The notes under the pieces were generated by a model. The model was not told the DNA's origin. It worked only from the letters and a program-made list of their open reading frames with translations, and did not search any database. The position numbers were made by a program, and so were the translations under genes. Positions 20,206-29,862 of a stretch of DNA of 64,000 nt are shown one piece after another. Numbering within the stretch: the first letter of the stretch is position 1; each line of letters begins with the position of its first letter. This DNA is from Chromobacterium haemolyticum (lineage in GTDB: Bacteria; Pseudomonadota; Gammaproteobacteria; Burkholderiales; Chromobacteriaceae), in NCBI RefSeq assembly GCF_002081825.1, contig NZ_MUKU01000004.1:124001-188000 (forward strand). Direction: 5' to 3'.

Positions 20206-21513
20206 TCAGGCCGCTTTCGAGCCGCTGCGGCGGTCGCGCGGGAACACCGCGGAGAACACGCTGCCCTTGTCCGGCTCGCTTCTGATCTCCAGCCGGGCGT
20301 GATGTCGCGCCAGCACGTGCTTGACGATGGCGAGGCCGAGACCGGTGCCTCCGCTGCCGCGCGAACGACCACGGTCCACCCGGTAGAAGCGCTCAGTCAG
20401 CCTCGGAATATGCTCGCGCGGAATACCGATGCCGGTGTCCGCCACAGAGAAGCGCAGTTGCTCGCCCTCCTCCTTCCAGCTCAGCGTGATGCAGCCGCCC
20501 TCAGGCGTGTAGCGCACCGCATTGGACACCAGGTTGCCGAAAGCCGAATGAAGCTCCTGAGGACTGCCCCACAACCACGCGTCGCTGCGCTGATCCAGTT
20601 GGACCTGATGGCGGCCATGGGATAGACCCTCTGCCTCCACCATCAGCGTGTCCAGCATGTCCTGCATGTCCACGCGCTCCGACACCGCCGCCTTGGGGCT
20701 GTTCTCCAGCTTGGACAGGGTCAGCAGGTCTTCAACCAGGCTTTGCATTCGCCGCGATTGCTCCAGCATCATTGGCAGAAACTGGCGGAAGGTGGCGTCG
20801 TCCACCTGCGGCAGATCGCCCAGCGTCTCCAGAAAGCCGCCCACCACGGTCAGCGGCGTGCGCAGCTCGTGCGAGACGTTGGCGACAAAATCCTTGTGCA
20901 CGGTCTGCACCCGTTCCAGCTGGGTGATGTCGCGGGTCAGCAGCAGCTTGCGGGTGGAATCAAAAGGCACCATCTGCAGCGAGATCACCAGTTCGCGCGG
21001 CTGCACGAAATTGAGCACCAGCGGCTGGCTGAAGCGCGCCTCGTTCATATAGGCGTGAAAGGCCGGCTGGCGGATCAGGTTGAGGATCTGGTTGCCGACG
21101 TCGCGCTTACGGTCCAGGCCCAGGTGCTCCACCGCCATCGGGTTGATCCATTCGATGCGATCGTGCTCGTCCAGCACCACCACCCCGTCCGGCATCGCCT
21201 CGCCGGCGTTGATGAAACGCTCCAGCGCGTGGGTAAGCTTTTTCTGGCTCTGGCTCTGGGTGCGGGTGGTGCGGTACAGCGTCATGAAAATGGTGTGCCA
21301 GACGCCGAAACCATCCGGCACCCGCTCCGGGGTGGGCCGCTGCAGCCAACGCAGCAGCAGCGCCACATGATAGAGATTGAAGGCCAGCCAGCCGCCCAGG
21401 CAGATGGCCACCGCGATCAGTCCGTCTTCCGCCGACGATCCCAGCCAGAAGCCGAGGCCGATGACGGCGGTCGCCAGCAGCGAGGCCAGTGTGCGTTTCA
21501 GAAATTCAGGCAT
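20206..21513 (-). CDS. phoR: Phosphate regulon sensor histidine kinase
   Basis: A 435-residue membrane kinase. Two N-terminal hydrophobic segments (about 7-50) are followed by a PAS domain (VVVLDEHDRIEWINPMAVEHLG), the phosphoacceptor HisKA box (FVANVSHELRTPLTVVGGF) and the HATPase domain (NLVSNAVRYTPEGG, ADTGIGIPREHIPRL, GGTGLGLAIVKHVL). It begins 6 bases after phoB, forming phoB-phoR. In the family it phosphorylates PhoB when phosphate is scarce. No pst-phoU genes are in the window. Confidence 0.94.
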   Translation of the reverse strand: MPEFLKRTLASLLATAVIGLGFWLGSSAEDGLIAVAICLGGWLAFNLYHVALLLRWLQRPTPERVPDGFGVWHTIFMTLYRTTRTQSQSQKKLTHALERFINAGEAMPDGVVVLDEHDRIEWINPMAVEHLGLDRKRDVGNQILNLIRQPAFHAYMNEARFSQPLVLNFVQPRELVISLQMVPFDSTRKLLLTRDITQLERVQTVHKDFVANVSHELRTPLTVVGGFLETLGDLPQVDDATFRQFLPMMLEQSRRMQSLVEDLLTLSKLENSPKAAVSERVDMQDMLDTLMVEAEGLSHGRHQVQLDQRSDAWLWGSPQELHSAFGNLVSNAVRYTPEGGCITLSWKEEGEQLRFSVADTGIGIPREHIPRLTERFYRVDRGRSRGSGGTGLGLAIVKHVLARHHARLEIRSEPDKGSVFSAVFPRDRRSGSKAA

Positions 21514-21519
21514 CAGGCC

Positions 21520-22209
<690 letters not shown>

Positions 22210-22255
22210 GGTTGATCCATTCCCGTTTGAGTGTGTGGCAAGGATAAAAACGGGT

Positions 22256-22274
22256 GATTACAAAAATATGACAT
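22256..22274 (-). promoter_or_regulatory. Pho-box-like operator upstream of phoB
   Basis: On the minus strand ATGTCATATTTTTGTAATC resembles the PhoB consensus of two CTGTCAT-type half-sites 11 bases apart: the first half is near perfect, the second weaker. It ends about 46 bases before the phoB start, suiting autoregulation. Confidence 0.55.
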
Positions 22275-22308
22275 TTCGTCAAACTTTCCCACTTTGGCGC
22301 AGATTATT

Positions 22309-22590
22309 TTAACGCGCCAGCCGTAGACGCCGCTGAAACCAAAAAAAAAACGGGCCTGTTGCTGTGAACAGGCCCGGAATGGTCGTCGTCAATACAGATT
22401 TGATCTGACTAGAGACCAGGGACAAAGAGATCACCAGGACAGTTTCAAATGAGAGCGTTTTGGGACAATTCTCATCCGCAACGGATCTGGACAGGTAGGC
22501 CACGGGACAGTGCGGCCAACCCTGATACGGCCAGAATTTTACGTAGCAAACAGGCGTTTTTATCAGATGGTTGATTGGATTTTCTGCCAT
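22309..22590 (-). CDS. Doubtful small ORF divergent from the Lrp gene
   Basis: A 93-codon frame starts at an ATG with AGAAGGTG just upstream in an AT-rich region. The first part (MAENPINHLIKTPVCYVKFW) is unrecognised and the last part runs through the terminator stem at 22339-22376, which real genes rarely do. It may be a short or frameshifted gene, or the transcript may be non-coding. I know no homologue. Confidence 0.2.
   Translation of the reverse strand: MAENPINHLIKTPVCYVKFWPYQGWPHCPVAYLSRSVADENCPKTLSFETVLVISLSLVSSQIKSVLTTTIPGLFTATGPFFFWFQRRLRLAR
22339..22376 (-). terminator. Intrinsic terminator on the minus strand
   Basis: CGGGCCTGTT and AACAGGCCCG form a perfect 10-bp stem (22376-22351), followed on the minus strand by ten T. 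No established minus-strand gene ends here, so it implies an unannotated transcript from the 22380-22640 region. Confidence 0.75.
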
Positions 22591-22628
22591 TTCACCTTCT
22601 TTTATATGTTTGTTTTGTCATATTTCCT

Positions 22629-22634
22629 TATAAT
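22629..22634 (+). promoter_or_regulatory. Predicted -10 box directly upstream of the Lrp-type gene
   Basis: A perfect TATAAT ends only six bases before the ATG at 22641, so transcription would begin at or next to the start codon. No Shine-Dalgarno sequence is seen, which fits a leaderless mRNA. Confidence 0.4.
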
Positions 22635-22640
22635 TAAAAC

Positions 22641-23084
22641 ATGGATAAATTTGATAGAAAAATCATCTCCGCACTGCACGAAAACGCTCGCATCAGCTTC
22701 GCGGAACTGGCCAGAAGGGTGAATCTGTCGCCGCCGGCGGTGGCGGACCGGGTGAGCAAATTGGAGCGCGGCGGCGTGATCACCGGCTACCGCGCCACCA
22801 TCGATCCCAACAAGGTGGGCATGCCCATCTGCTGCATGATAGAGCTGACGGTCAAACACCTGGAGTACTTCGCGGTGATAGAAGAAATCCGCACCATGCC
22901 GGAGATCATCGAATGCATGTCGGTGACCGGCACCAGCGGACTGATGATGAAGGTGGTGGTGGACAATATGCCCACCCTGCAGGCGCTGATCGCGCGGCTG
23001 ATGCAGTTTGGCGACACCAAGACTTCTATCGTGATCGAGGTGCCGGTGCCGCCGCGGCTGCCGGATTTGCAACAGGACGAATAA
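22641..23084 (+). CDS. Lrp/AsnC-family transcriptional regulator
   Basis: A 147-residue regulator. The helix-turn-helix is KIISALHENARISFAELARRVNLSPPAVADRVSKLERGG, followed by ITGYRATIDPNKVG, the usual linker into the RAM (ligand-binding) domain with IECMSVTGTSGLMMKVVVDN. Ligands in this family are usually amino acids. The target is not obvious; the small divergent transcript at 22380-22590 is a candidate. Confidence 0.92.
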   Translation: MDKFDRKIISALHENARISFAELARRVNLSPPAVADRVSKLERGGVITGYRATIDPNKVGMPICCMIELTVKHLEYFAVIEEIRTMPEIIECMSVTGTSGLMMKVVVDNMPTLQALIARLMQFGDTKTSIVIEVPVPPRLPDLQQDE

Positions 23085-23113
23085 TCCGGCCCGGTTTTGG
23101 ACCACGCAATGAA

Positions 23114-23139
23114 AAACGGACAGGCGAGCCTGTCCGTTT
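23114..23139. terminator. Bidirectional terminator between Lrp gene and gap
   Basis: AAACGGACAGG and CCTGTCCGTTT form a perfect 11-bp stem with a 4-base loop. Confidence 0.8.
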
Positions 23140-23164
23140 AAAAGAGCGGAACGCCTGTCGGCGC

Positions 23165-24178
23165 TTACTTGGCGGCCTGCCAGGCCACTGCCGTATCGAT
23201 CATGCGGTTGGAGAAGCCCCACTCATTGTCGTACCAGGCCAGCACTTTGACTTCGCGGCCGCCGATGACGCGGGTCAGCGTGGCGTCGAAGGTGCTGGAC
23301 GCCGGGTTGTGCAGGAAGTCGCAGGACACCAGCGGCAGGGTGTTGACGCCCAGCACGCCCTTGAGCGGGCCCTTGGCGGCGTCGCTGATCAGCTGGTTCA
23401 CTTCTTCCTTGCTGGTATCGCGGCCGGCGGTGAAGGTCAGGTCCACCAGCGAGACATTGCTCACCGGCACGCGCACGGCGAAGCCGTCCAGCTTGCCTTT
23501 CAGCTGCGGCAGCACCAGACCCACCGCGGCGGCGGCGCCGGTTTTGGTCGGGATCATGGACACGGCGGCGGAACGGGCGCGACGCAGATCCTTGTGATCG
23601 GTGTCCAGCAACACTTGGTCATTGGTGTAGGCGTGCACCGTGGTCATCAGGCCGCGTTCGATGCCGATGGTGTCGATCAAGGGCTGCACCATCGGAGCCA
23701 GGCAGTTGGTGGTGCAGGAGGCGTTGGACACGATGGTCATCGCGCTGTTCAATTGCTGATGGTTGACGCCGTAGACCACGGTGGCGTCCACGCCTTCGCC
23801 GCCAGGAGCGGAGATCAGCACTTTTTTGGCGCCCGCCTGCAGATGAGCGCCGGCTTTTTCGCGGTTGGTGAACAAACCGGTGCATTCCATCACCACATCC
23901 ACGTTCAATTCTTTCCACGGCAGCTCGGCCGGGTTGCGGATGGCCAGCAGCTTGATCTTCTTGCCGTTGACCACCAGGTGGTCGCCGTCCAACGCCACGG
24001 ACGCGGCGAACGGGCCGTGCACGCTGTCGTAGCGGGTCAGGTGTTCATGCAGCTCCGGCGAGGCCAGATCGTTGATGGCGACAATCTCGATGTCCTGATC
24101 GGCATAGCGCTCTTGCCATGCACGCACAATCATGCGGCCGATGCGGCCGTAACCATTGATAGCAACTCGCAACGTCAT
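23165..24178 (-). CDS. gap: Glyceraldehyde-3-phosphate dehydrogenase, type I
   Basis: The NAD-binding motif [15 protein letters not shown] opens the protein, and the catalytic Cys is in [12 protein letters not shown], with the usual VHAYTNDQ and [15 protein letters not shown]. It oxidises glyceraldehyde-3-phosphate in glycolysis. The 337-residue length is standard. Epd (erythrose-4-phosphate dehydrogenase) is close in sequence; the SCTTNC motif is shared by both, so the substrate is inferred. GGAGG seven bases before the ATG sets the start. Confidence 0.92.
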   Translation of the reverse strand: MTLRVAINGYGRIGRMIVRAWQERYADQDIEIVAINDLASPELHEHLTRYDSVHGPFAASVALDGDHLVVNGKKIKLLAIRNPAELPWKELNVDVVMECTGLFTNREKAGAHLQAGAKKVLISAPGGEGVDATVVYGVNHQQLNSAMTIVSNASCTTNCLAPMVQPLIDTIGIERGLMTTVHAYTNDQVLLDTDHKDLRRARSAAVSMIPTKTGAAAAVGLVLPQLKGKLDGFAVRVPVSNVSLVDLTFTAGRDTSKEEVNQLISDAAKGPLKGVLGVNTLPLVSCDFLHNPASSTFDATLTRVIGGREVKVLAWYDNEWGFSNRMIDTAVAWQAAK

Positions 24179-24372
24179 GATGCATCCTCCAAGTTGAAAT
24201 GGCGCAAGGTCATCTTCCCGTGCCCTGCGCCACCACTGTCCGCCTGATTCGGCTTGTAATCAACTCGCTACATAAGTAGTGGGCGAATTACCAACATCGC
24301 CAGTGCGGAAATTCCGTCCAAGCTTGCCGTGCGTCAAATTCCGCCGGCCGCCGCCCGGCATCGAACAGCGCC

Positions 24373-26055
24373 TCAGCCCTGCAACACGGCGGCGTAATCG
24401 CCGGCGTCGCTATTCAATACTATATGCAATAGCGTGCCGGAGAAGGCGGTAACGCCACTGGCGCCCAGCTGCTGCAAAGCGGCCTGATCAACCAGGGCCG
24501 CGTCGGCCACTTCCACCCGCAACCGGCTGCCGGCCACGGCTTCCACCTTGTGCACATTGTCCGCCCCGCCCAGCGCCGTCAGCCAGCGTTCGCGATCAAT
24601 GCCCACCACTTCGCCCAAGGCCCGCGCCGGCGCCGCCTCGCTCGTTTGAACGGCGGCCGCGGTTTCAGCGGCGCCCAGCGCAACGCGGATTTCGTCGGCA
24701 ATCAGATCCGCCTCCGGCCCCAGCACGACTTGCACGCTGCCGGCGGCCGGCTTGATCAGGCCGCGCGAGCCCAACGCCTTCAGCGCGGCCTCGCTCACTT
24801 TGTCGTTGCTGGCCACTTGCAAGCGCAAACGGGTGGTGCAGGCATCCACCGATTTCAGGTTGGCGCCGCCGCCCAGCGCGGCGATAAAGGCGCGCGCGCG
24901 TTCACTGCCGGCCGCCACCGCAGCAACAGTCACCATCGCGTCTTCGCGGCCAGGGGTCTTCAGATCGAATTTCTTGATGAAGAACACGAACAACACGTAG
25001 TAGAGCGCGAAGTAGCCGATGCCCACCGGGACCAACAGCAAGGGGTTGGTGGACAAGCCGAAGTTCAGCATGTAGTCGAACAGACCTGCGGAGAAGCCGA
25101 AACCCAGCTTGATGTTGAGCGCGTGCATCAAGGCCATGGCCAAGCCCGTCAGCACCGCGTGGATGGCGTACAGCGCCGGCGCCAGGAACATGAAGGCGAA
25201 CTCCACCGGCTCGGTGACGCCGGTCAGCATCGCGGTCAGCGCCATCGAGAACAGCAGACCGCCGACGGCTTGCTTGTTCTCCGGCTTGGCGGTGCGGTAC
25301 ATCGCCAGGCAGGCGGCCGGCAGGCCGAACATCATCACCGGGAAGAAGCCGGACATGAACATGCCGGCCGTCTTGTCGCCGGCGAAGAAGCGGGTCAGAT
25401 CCCCGTGCACCACCTTGCCGGCGGCGGCGGCGAAATCGCCCACCTGGAACCAGACGATGGTGTTGAGAATGTGGTGCAGGCCGGTGACGATGAGCACGCG
25501 GTTGAGCACGCCGTAGACGAAGACGCCGATCTCACCGGCGCCGATCAGCCAGCGGCCAACGCTATCGATGCCGACCTGCACCGGCATCCAGACATAGCCC
25601 AGCACCGCGCCCAGCAGCAGCATGGAGAAGCCGGTGACAATGGGCACAAAACGCTTGCCGCCAAAGAAGGCCAGGTAGCTGGGCAGCTTGATGTCCTTGT
25701 AACGGTTGTACAGCGCGCCGGCCACCAGGCCGGACAGAATGCCGGACAGGACGCCCATATTGAGCTTCTCGTCTATCACCTTGAGTACCGCGGTGATCAC
25801 CAGATAGCCAATGGCACCGGCCAGGCCGGAGGTGCCGTTGTTGTCTTTGGCGAAGCCCACGGCCACGCCGATGGCGAAGATCAACGCCAGATTGCCGAAG
25901 ATGGCGTCGCCTGCCTGAGCCATCATCTTGATGTTGAGCAGGTCCGGCTGGCCCAGGCGCAGCAGCAGGCCGGCCACGGGCAAAACGGCGATCGGCAGCA
26001 TCAGGGCTCGGCCCAGCTGCTGAATGCCAGCGAATTTATTGTCAGAGGTACTCAC
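24373..26055 (-). CDS. nagE: GlcNAc phosphotransferase EIICB with a degenerate second EIIB
   Basis: An inner-membrane sugar transporter of 560 residues. The EIIC part (about 1-365) has GLHHILNTIVWFQVG and TGVTEPVEFAFMFLAP. The first EIIB domain (about 388-462) carries the phosphorylated C406 in VDACTTRLRLQV. A second EIIB-like domain (about 489-557) repeats the fold (WLTALGGADNVHKVEAVAGSRLRVEV) but has Val in place of the Cys and a one-residue insert, so it cannot take the phosphate. No EIIA is attached; that function is on the next gene upstream. Genes around it are for GlcNAc use, which supports GlcNAc over glucose. Confidence 0.93.
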   Translation of the reverse strand: MSTSDNKFAGIQQLGRALMLPIAVLPVAGLLLRLGQPDLLNIKMMAQAGDAIFGNLALIFAIGVAVGFAKDNNGTSGLAGAIGYLVITAVLKVIDEKLNMGVLSGILSGLVAGALYNRYKDIKLPSYLAFFGGKRFVPIVTGFSMLLLGAVLGYVWMPVQVGIDSVGRWLIGAGEIGVFVYGVLNRVLIVTGLHHILNTIVWFQVGDFAAAAGKVVHGDLTRFFAGDKTAGMFMSGFFPVMMFGLPAACLAMYRTAKPENKQAVGGLLFSMALTAMLTGVTEPVEFAFMFLAPALYAIHAVLTGLAMALMHALNIKLGFGFSAGLFDYMLNFGLSTNPLLLVPVGIGYFALYYVLFVFFIKKFDLKTPGREDAMVTVAAVAAGSERARAFIAALGGGANLKSVDACTTRLRLQVASNDKVSEAALKALGSRGLIKPAAGSVQVVLGPEADLIADEIRVALGAAETAAAVQTSEAAPARALGEVVGIDRERWLTALGGADNVHKVEAVAGSRLRVEVADAALVDQAALQQLGASGVTAFSGTLLHIVLNSDAGDYAAVLQG

Positions 26056-26135
26056 GTCTCGTCTCCCAGTGTATGGACGCCGATGGGGGCATGGCGCTCC
26101 AGGCTGCTACCTTCTTGTGTGTCTGTGCCGCTCGC

Positions 26136-26155
26136 TGCCGCGTGTCCCCGCGGCA
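26136..26155. other. Hairpin between ptsP-like gene and nagE
   Basis: TGCCGCG (26136-26142) and CGCGGCA (26149-26155) form a perfect 7-bp stem with a 6-base loop in the 156-base gap. There is no T-run, so it may stabilise or process the transcript rather than end it. Confidence 0.35.
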
Positions 26156-26211
26156 TGCGATTACTTCAAAATCACCTCAAAAACCTTGAACGGCCTTGCG
26201 CGCCGGACCGG

Positions 26212-28716
26212 TCAGGCCTCCGGCCACCATTCGGCGGCTTGCGCGCGCACTTCGGCGGCGGAATCCAGCCTCAACAGCTGCTCGACGCGCTTGAGGCAAG
26301 CCTGCTGATCCAGCGCCCTCACCCTGGCCTTGATCTCCGGCACCAGGCCAGGGCTGACCGATAGTTCGGCCACGCCGAGGCCGATCAGCACCGGCGTGGC
26401 CAGCGGGTCCGACGCCAAGGCGCCGCACACGCCCACCCATTTTCCGTGCAGGCTGGCGCCGGCCACCGTGCGTTCTATCAGCCGCAGCAGCGCCGGATGC
26501 ATTGCGTCCAGGCTGGCCGCCAGCGAGGCGTTGCAACGGTCCATCGCCAGCGTGTATTGAGTCAGATCATTGGTGCCGATGGACAAGAAGTCCGCCTCGG
26601 CGGCGAGTTGGTCGGCCAGCAGGGCGGCGGACGGCACTTCCACCATCACGCCCAGCTGCGGCCGTTCGCTCAGCCCCATTTCCTCGGCCAGCGAGTCGAT
26701 GCGCCGACGCAAACGCCGCAGTTCGCCAACGTCGGCGATCATCGGCACCAAGATGCGCAGCAGGGATAGCGGGCGCAACATCAGCAGCGCGCGCAGTTGT
26801 TCATCCAGCATCTCCGGATGGGCGAAGCCGGTACGGATGCCGCGCAAGCCCAGCGCCGGGTTAGGTTCCGGCGGCAAGGTCAGATAGGGCACTTCCTTGT
26901 CTCCGCCCACATCCAGCGTACGGATGATGGCGACGCGGCCCTGCAATTCGTCCAGCACAGCCTGATAGGCGTTGGCCTGCTCGTAGCGGTCCGGCGCGTC
27001 CCGACGATCAATGAACAGGAACTCGGTGCGCAACAGACCGACGCTGTCGGCGCCGTGGCGCACCGCTTCGCGCGCGTCCTCTTCGTTGGCGATATTGGCG
27101 GCGACTTCAACGCGCACGCCATCCAGTGTCACCGCGGCGCCGTCGGCGTCGGCCCGCATATCGGCGCGGCGGCGCTCTCGCTCCGCCATCGCCTGCCTGG
27201 CGGCGGCCAGCGAGGCGGCGGCCGGCGCCGGATCACAGCCGCCTTGGCTCGCATTCAGCAGCACTTCGCTGCCGGCGTCCAGACGCAACACCTGCGGCCC
27301 GCAAGCCACCAGGGCCGGAATGCCTAGCGCGCGCGCCAGAATGGCCACATGACCGGTGGCGCCGCCGGCGGCGGACAGTATGCCGGCCACCCGCTCGCGC
27401 GGCAGCCGGGTCAGTTCGGAGGGCGCCAGATCTTCGGCCACCAGGATGGAGGCCGGATACAATTCAGGCTCGCTCTGCGCATCGCCCAACAAGGCTTTCA
27501 GCACCTGACGTTCAATGTCTTTGAGATCGGCCACCCGTTCGGCCAGCAAGGGGCTGCCCAGGCTGGACAACACCCGGCACTGCGCCCGCACCGCTTGGCG
27601 GAAGGCGTAGCCGGCGCTGTGGCCGGCGGCGATGTCTCGTTCCGCCGCGCCCCGTAATTCCGGATCGTCCACCAGCGCCAGATGGGCGGAGAATATGTCG
27701 CTCTGCGAGGTTTGGCCGCGCCGCAGCGCGTCGTCGATGGCGGCGGCGATGCCGGTGCTGACCTCGGTCAGCGCGCGGTTCAGCTGATCGCGCTCGCTGT
27801 CCGCATTGACCGCGAACTCCGCCACTTGCGGCTCGAAGGCGTCGAGGCGCACCACCTGGCCGATGGCCAGGCCCGGCGCCGCGCAAACGCCGCCTATCCA
27901 GCCGGCCGGCAGCGAACGCGCCGAGGCGCTGGCCAAGGGCGCGGGCGCGCCATGGCCGGACTCTGTGCGGGTTTGCAGCGCGGCGATCACCGCCGCGGCG
28001 GCCGCAGCGGCGTCCTCGCCCTGCGCCAACACCGCCACATCGTCGTCCTCGGCCACCCCCAGCCCCATCAGCGCCACTACGCTGCGGGCATTGGCGGCCT
28101 GACCGTTGAATTCCACCCGTACGCTGGCGCGGTATTGACGCGCCGCGTTCTGCACCAGCGCCGCCGGCCGCGCGTGCAGGCCGCCGGCGTGGCGCACCGT
28201 GGCCTGACCGCGGCTTTCCGCGCCACTGGCGCTGGGAAGATCGTCTACGGCCGCGCCGCCGGACAGTGTCAGAAACACGCTTTGCCCGGCCTGCTGCCAG
28301 CCCTCGGCCCGGCTTTCCAATGCGTAAGCCTCGCCGTTGGCGATCACCACCATGGTCAGCAAGGACGGCGCGCGCCGCGCCACTGCGTCCAGGTCCACTT
28401 CGATCAGGGGCTGGCCCTGACTGACTGCGTCGCCGGCCTTGATCAAGGGCTTGAAGCCCTCGCCCTCCAGCTTGACGGTATCGATGCCGATGTGGATCAG
28501 CACTTCAGCGCCGTTGGCCGCGCGCAAGGTCAAGGCGTGGCCGGTGCGCGCCAATTGCGCCACCACGCCGTCACAGGGCGCCAGCAGGGTGCCGGACATC
28601 GGCTCGATCGCCAGGCCGTCGCCCATCATCAAACCGGCGAATACCGGATCGGGCGCACGGCTCAGCGGCACGGACGGCCCGTCAAACGGGGCCAGGAGTT
28701 CGAGCGTAGCGGACAT
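26212..28716 (-). CDS. PTS multiphosphoryl transfer protein: EIIA(Glc-type)-HPr-EI fusion
   Basis: Three phosphotransferase parts in one 834-residue chain. EIIA (1 to about 150) has the active His of VLIHIGIDTVKLEGEG (H75). HPr (about 170-250) has H181 in GGLHARPAALVQNA. Enzyme I (about 270-834) has H456 in GGATGHVAILARALG and the PEP-binding C-terminal barrel with LRTEFLFIDRRDAPDRYEQ. Phosphate would pass from PEP through EI and HPr to EIIA, then to the EIIB of NagE next door. I start at 28716 because GGAG precedes that ATG; another ATG lies five codons upstream. It gives the nag operon its own full phosphorelay. Confidence 0.93.
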   Translation of the reverse strand: MSATLELLAPFDGPSVPLSRAPDPVFAGLMMGDGLAIEPMSGTLLAPCDGVVAQLARTGHALTLRAANGAEVLIHIGIDTVKLEGEGFKPLIKAGDAVSQGQPLIEVDLDAVARRAPSLLTMVVIANGEAYALESRAEGWQQAGQSVFLTLSGGAAVDDLPSASGAESRGQATVRHAGGLHARPAALVQNAARQYRASVRVEFNGQAANARSVVALMGLGVAEDDDVAVLAQGEDAAAAAAAVIAALQTRTESGHGAPAPLASASARSLPAGWIGGVCAAPGLAIGQVVRLDAFEPQVAEFAVNADSERDQLNRALTEVSTGIAAAIDDALRRGQTSQSDIFSAHLALVDDPELRGAAERDIAAGHSAGYAFRQAVRAQCRVLSSLGSPLLAERVADLKDIERQVLKALLGDAQSEPELYPASILVAEDLAPSELTRLPRERVAGILSAAGGATGHVAILARALGIPALVACGPQVLRLDAGSEVLLNASQGGCDPAPAAASLAAARQAMAERERRRADMRADADGAAVTLDGVRVEVAANIANEEDAREAVRHGADSVGLLRTEFLFIDRRDAPDRYEQANAYQAVLDELQGRVAIIRTLDVGGDKEVPYLTLPPEPNPALGLRGIRTGFAHPEMLDEQLRALLMLRPLSLLRILVPMIADVGELRRLRRRIDSLAEEMGLSERPQLGVMVEVPSAALLADQLAAEADFLSIGTNDLTQYTLAMDRCNASLAASLDAMHPALLRLIERTVAGASLHGKWVGVCGALASDPLATPVLIGLGVAELSVSPGLVPEIKARVRALDQQACLKRVEQLLRLDSAAEVRAQAAEWWPEA

Positions 28717-28839
28717 GGGGGGCGTCTCCATTCTTACTTATGTATCGTCTCCGCGGCCGGCGCCGGTTCCGCTGGGCGCCGTTCGCGACGCGCCCCGATT
28801 CGATGGCCGATCAGGGCGCGGTTTCAAGCGTTGCCGGAC

Positions 28840-29862
28840 TCAGCGCGTGCAAGTCACCTTGGACAGATGACGCGGCACGTCCGGATTCAGGCCGCGCGCC
28901 TCGGACAAGCGCGCCGCCATCAGATAGAAGCTCTGAATCGCCAGCAAAGGATCCAACGCTTCGTCGTCGGCCAACGCCAGGGTCAGATCCCGGCTGACGA
29001 TATTTTCCGGCGCGGCCAGCAACACCTTGGCGCCGCGGCCGCGCATTTCCTCGGCCAGATCGATCAAGCCTTGTTGCTCCGGCCCGCGCGGCGCGAAGAT
29101 CAGCAAGGGATAGCCGTCGTCGATCAAAGCCATCGGACCGTGCTTGATCTCGGCCCCGGAGAAGGCCTCGGCCTGAATCGCGCAGGTTTCCTTGAATTTG
29201 AGCGCGGCTTCCAACGCCACGGCGAAGCCCAACCCGCGGCCCACCACCATGATGCGTTCGGCGTCGCGCAAAGCATCCACCGCCGGCGTCCAGTCCTGGC
29301 GCGTGGCTTCGGTCAAACGCTGCGGCAGGTTGGCCAGCGCGGCCAACAGGGCGTCGTCCGCCTGCCAGTGGGCCACCAGGCGCGCCACCGCGGACAAGGA
29401 GGTGATGTAACTCTTGGTGGCGGCCACGCTTTTTTCGTCGCCGGCGCACAAGGGCACCACCCATTCGCAGGCGGCGGCCAGCGGCGATTGATGCTTGTTG
29501 ACCAAGGCCACGGTGCGCGCCCCGGCGGCGCCCAGCGCCTTCATGGTGTCGATCAGGTCCGGGCTCTGGCCGGACTGGGACAAAGCCACCGCCAGTTGGC
29601 CTTTCACCGCCAGCGGCGCGCGGTGCAGCGTCACCAGCGACATCGGCAGGGACACCACCGGCACGCCCAGCCGTTGCATCGCCAGATAGGCGAAGTAATT
29701 GGCGGCGTGATCGGAACTGCCGCGTGCGACGGTCAGCGCCAGGCTGGGGCGTTCCACCGCCAGCGCGCGTCCCAGCGCGGCCAGCGCTTCATCGGCGTAC
29801 ATGTGTTGCGCTGCCACCGCCTCAGCGGCGTACAGCGCTTCTTCAAGCATCAACGAGGCCAA
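28840..29862 (-). CDS. SIS-family glucosamine-6-phosphate deaminase (NagB-II type)
   Basis: A 340-residue protein with two SIS domains (LTVARGSSDHAANYFAYLAM and IMVVGRGLGFAVALEAALKFKETCAI) and the C-terminal GLNPDVPRHLSKVT, like the isomerase half of GlmS without its glutaminase part. In nag operons such proteins deaminate glucosamine-6-phosphate to fructose-6-phosphate in place of ordinary NagB. Its start lies 20 bases inside the end of nagA, so the two are coupled. AgaS-type and FrlB-type deglycases are related, but the nag setting favours the deaminase. Confidence 0.87.
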   Translation of the reverse strand: MASLMLEEALYAAEAVAAQHMYADEALAALGRALAVERPSLALTVARGSSDHAANYFAYLAMQRLGVPVVSLPMSLVTLHRAPLAVKGQLAVALSQSGQSPDLIDTMKALGAAGARTVALVNKHQSPLAAACEWVVPLCAGDEKSVAATKSYITSLSAVARLVAHWQADDALLAALANLPQRLTEATRQDWTPAVDALRDAERIMVVGRGLGFAVALEAALKFKETCAIQAEAFSGAEIKHGPMALIDDGYPLLIFAPRGPEQQGLIDLAEEMRGRGAKVLLAAPENIVSRDLTLALADDEALDPLLAIQSFYLMAARLSEARGLNPDVPRHLSKVTCTR

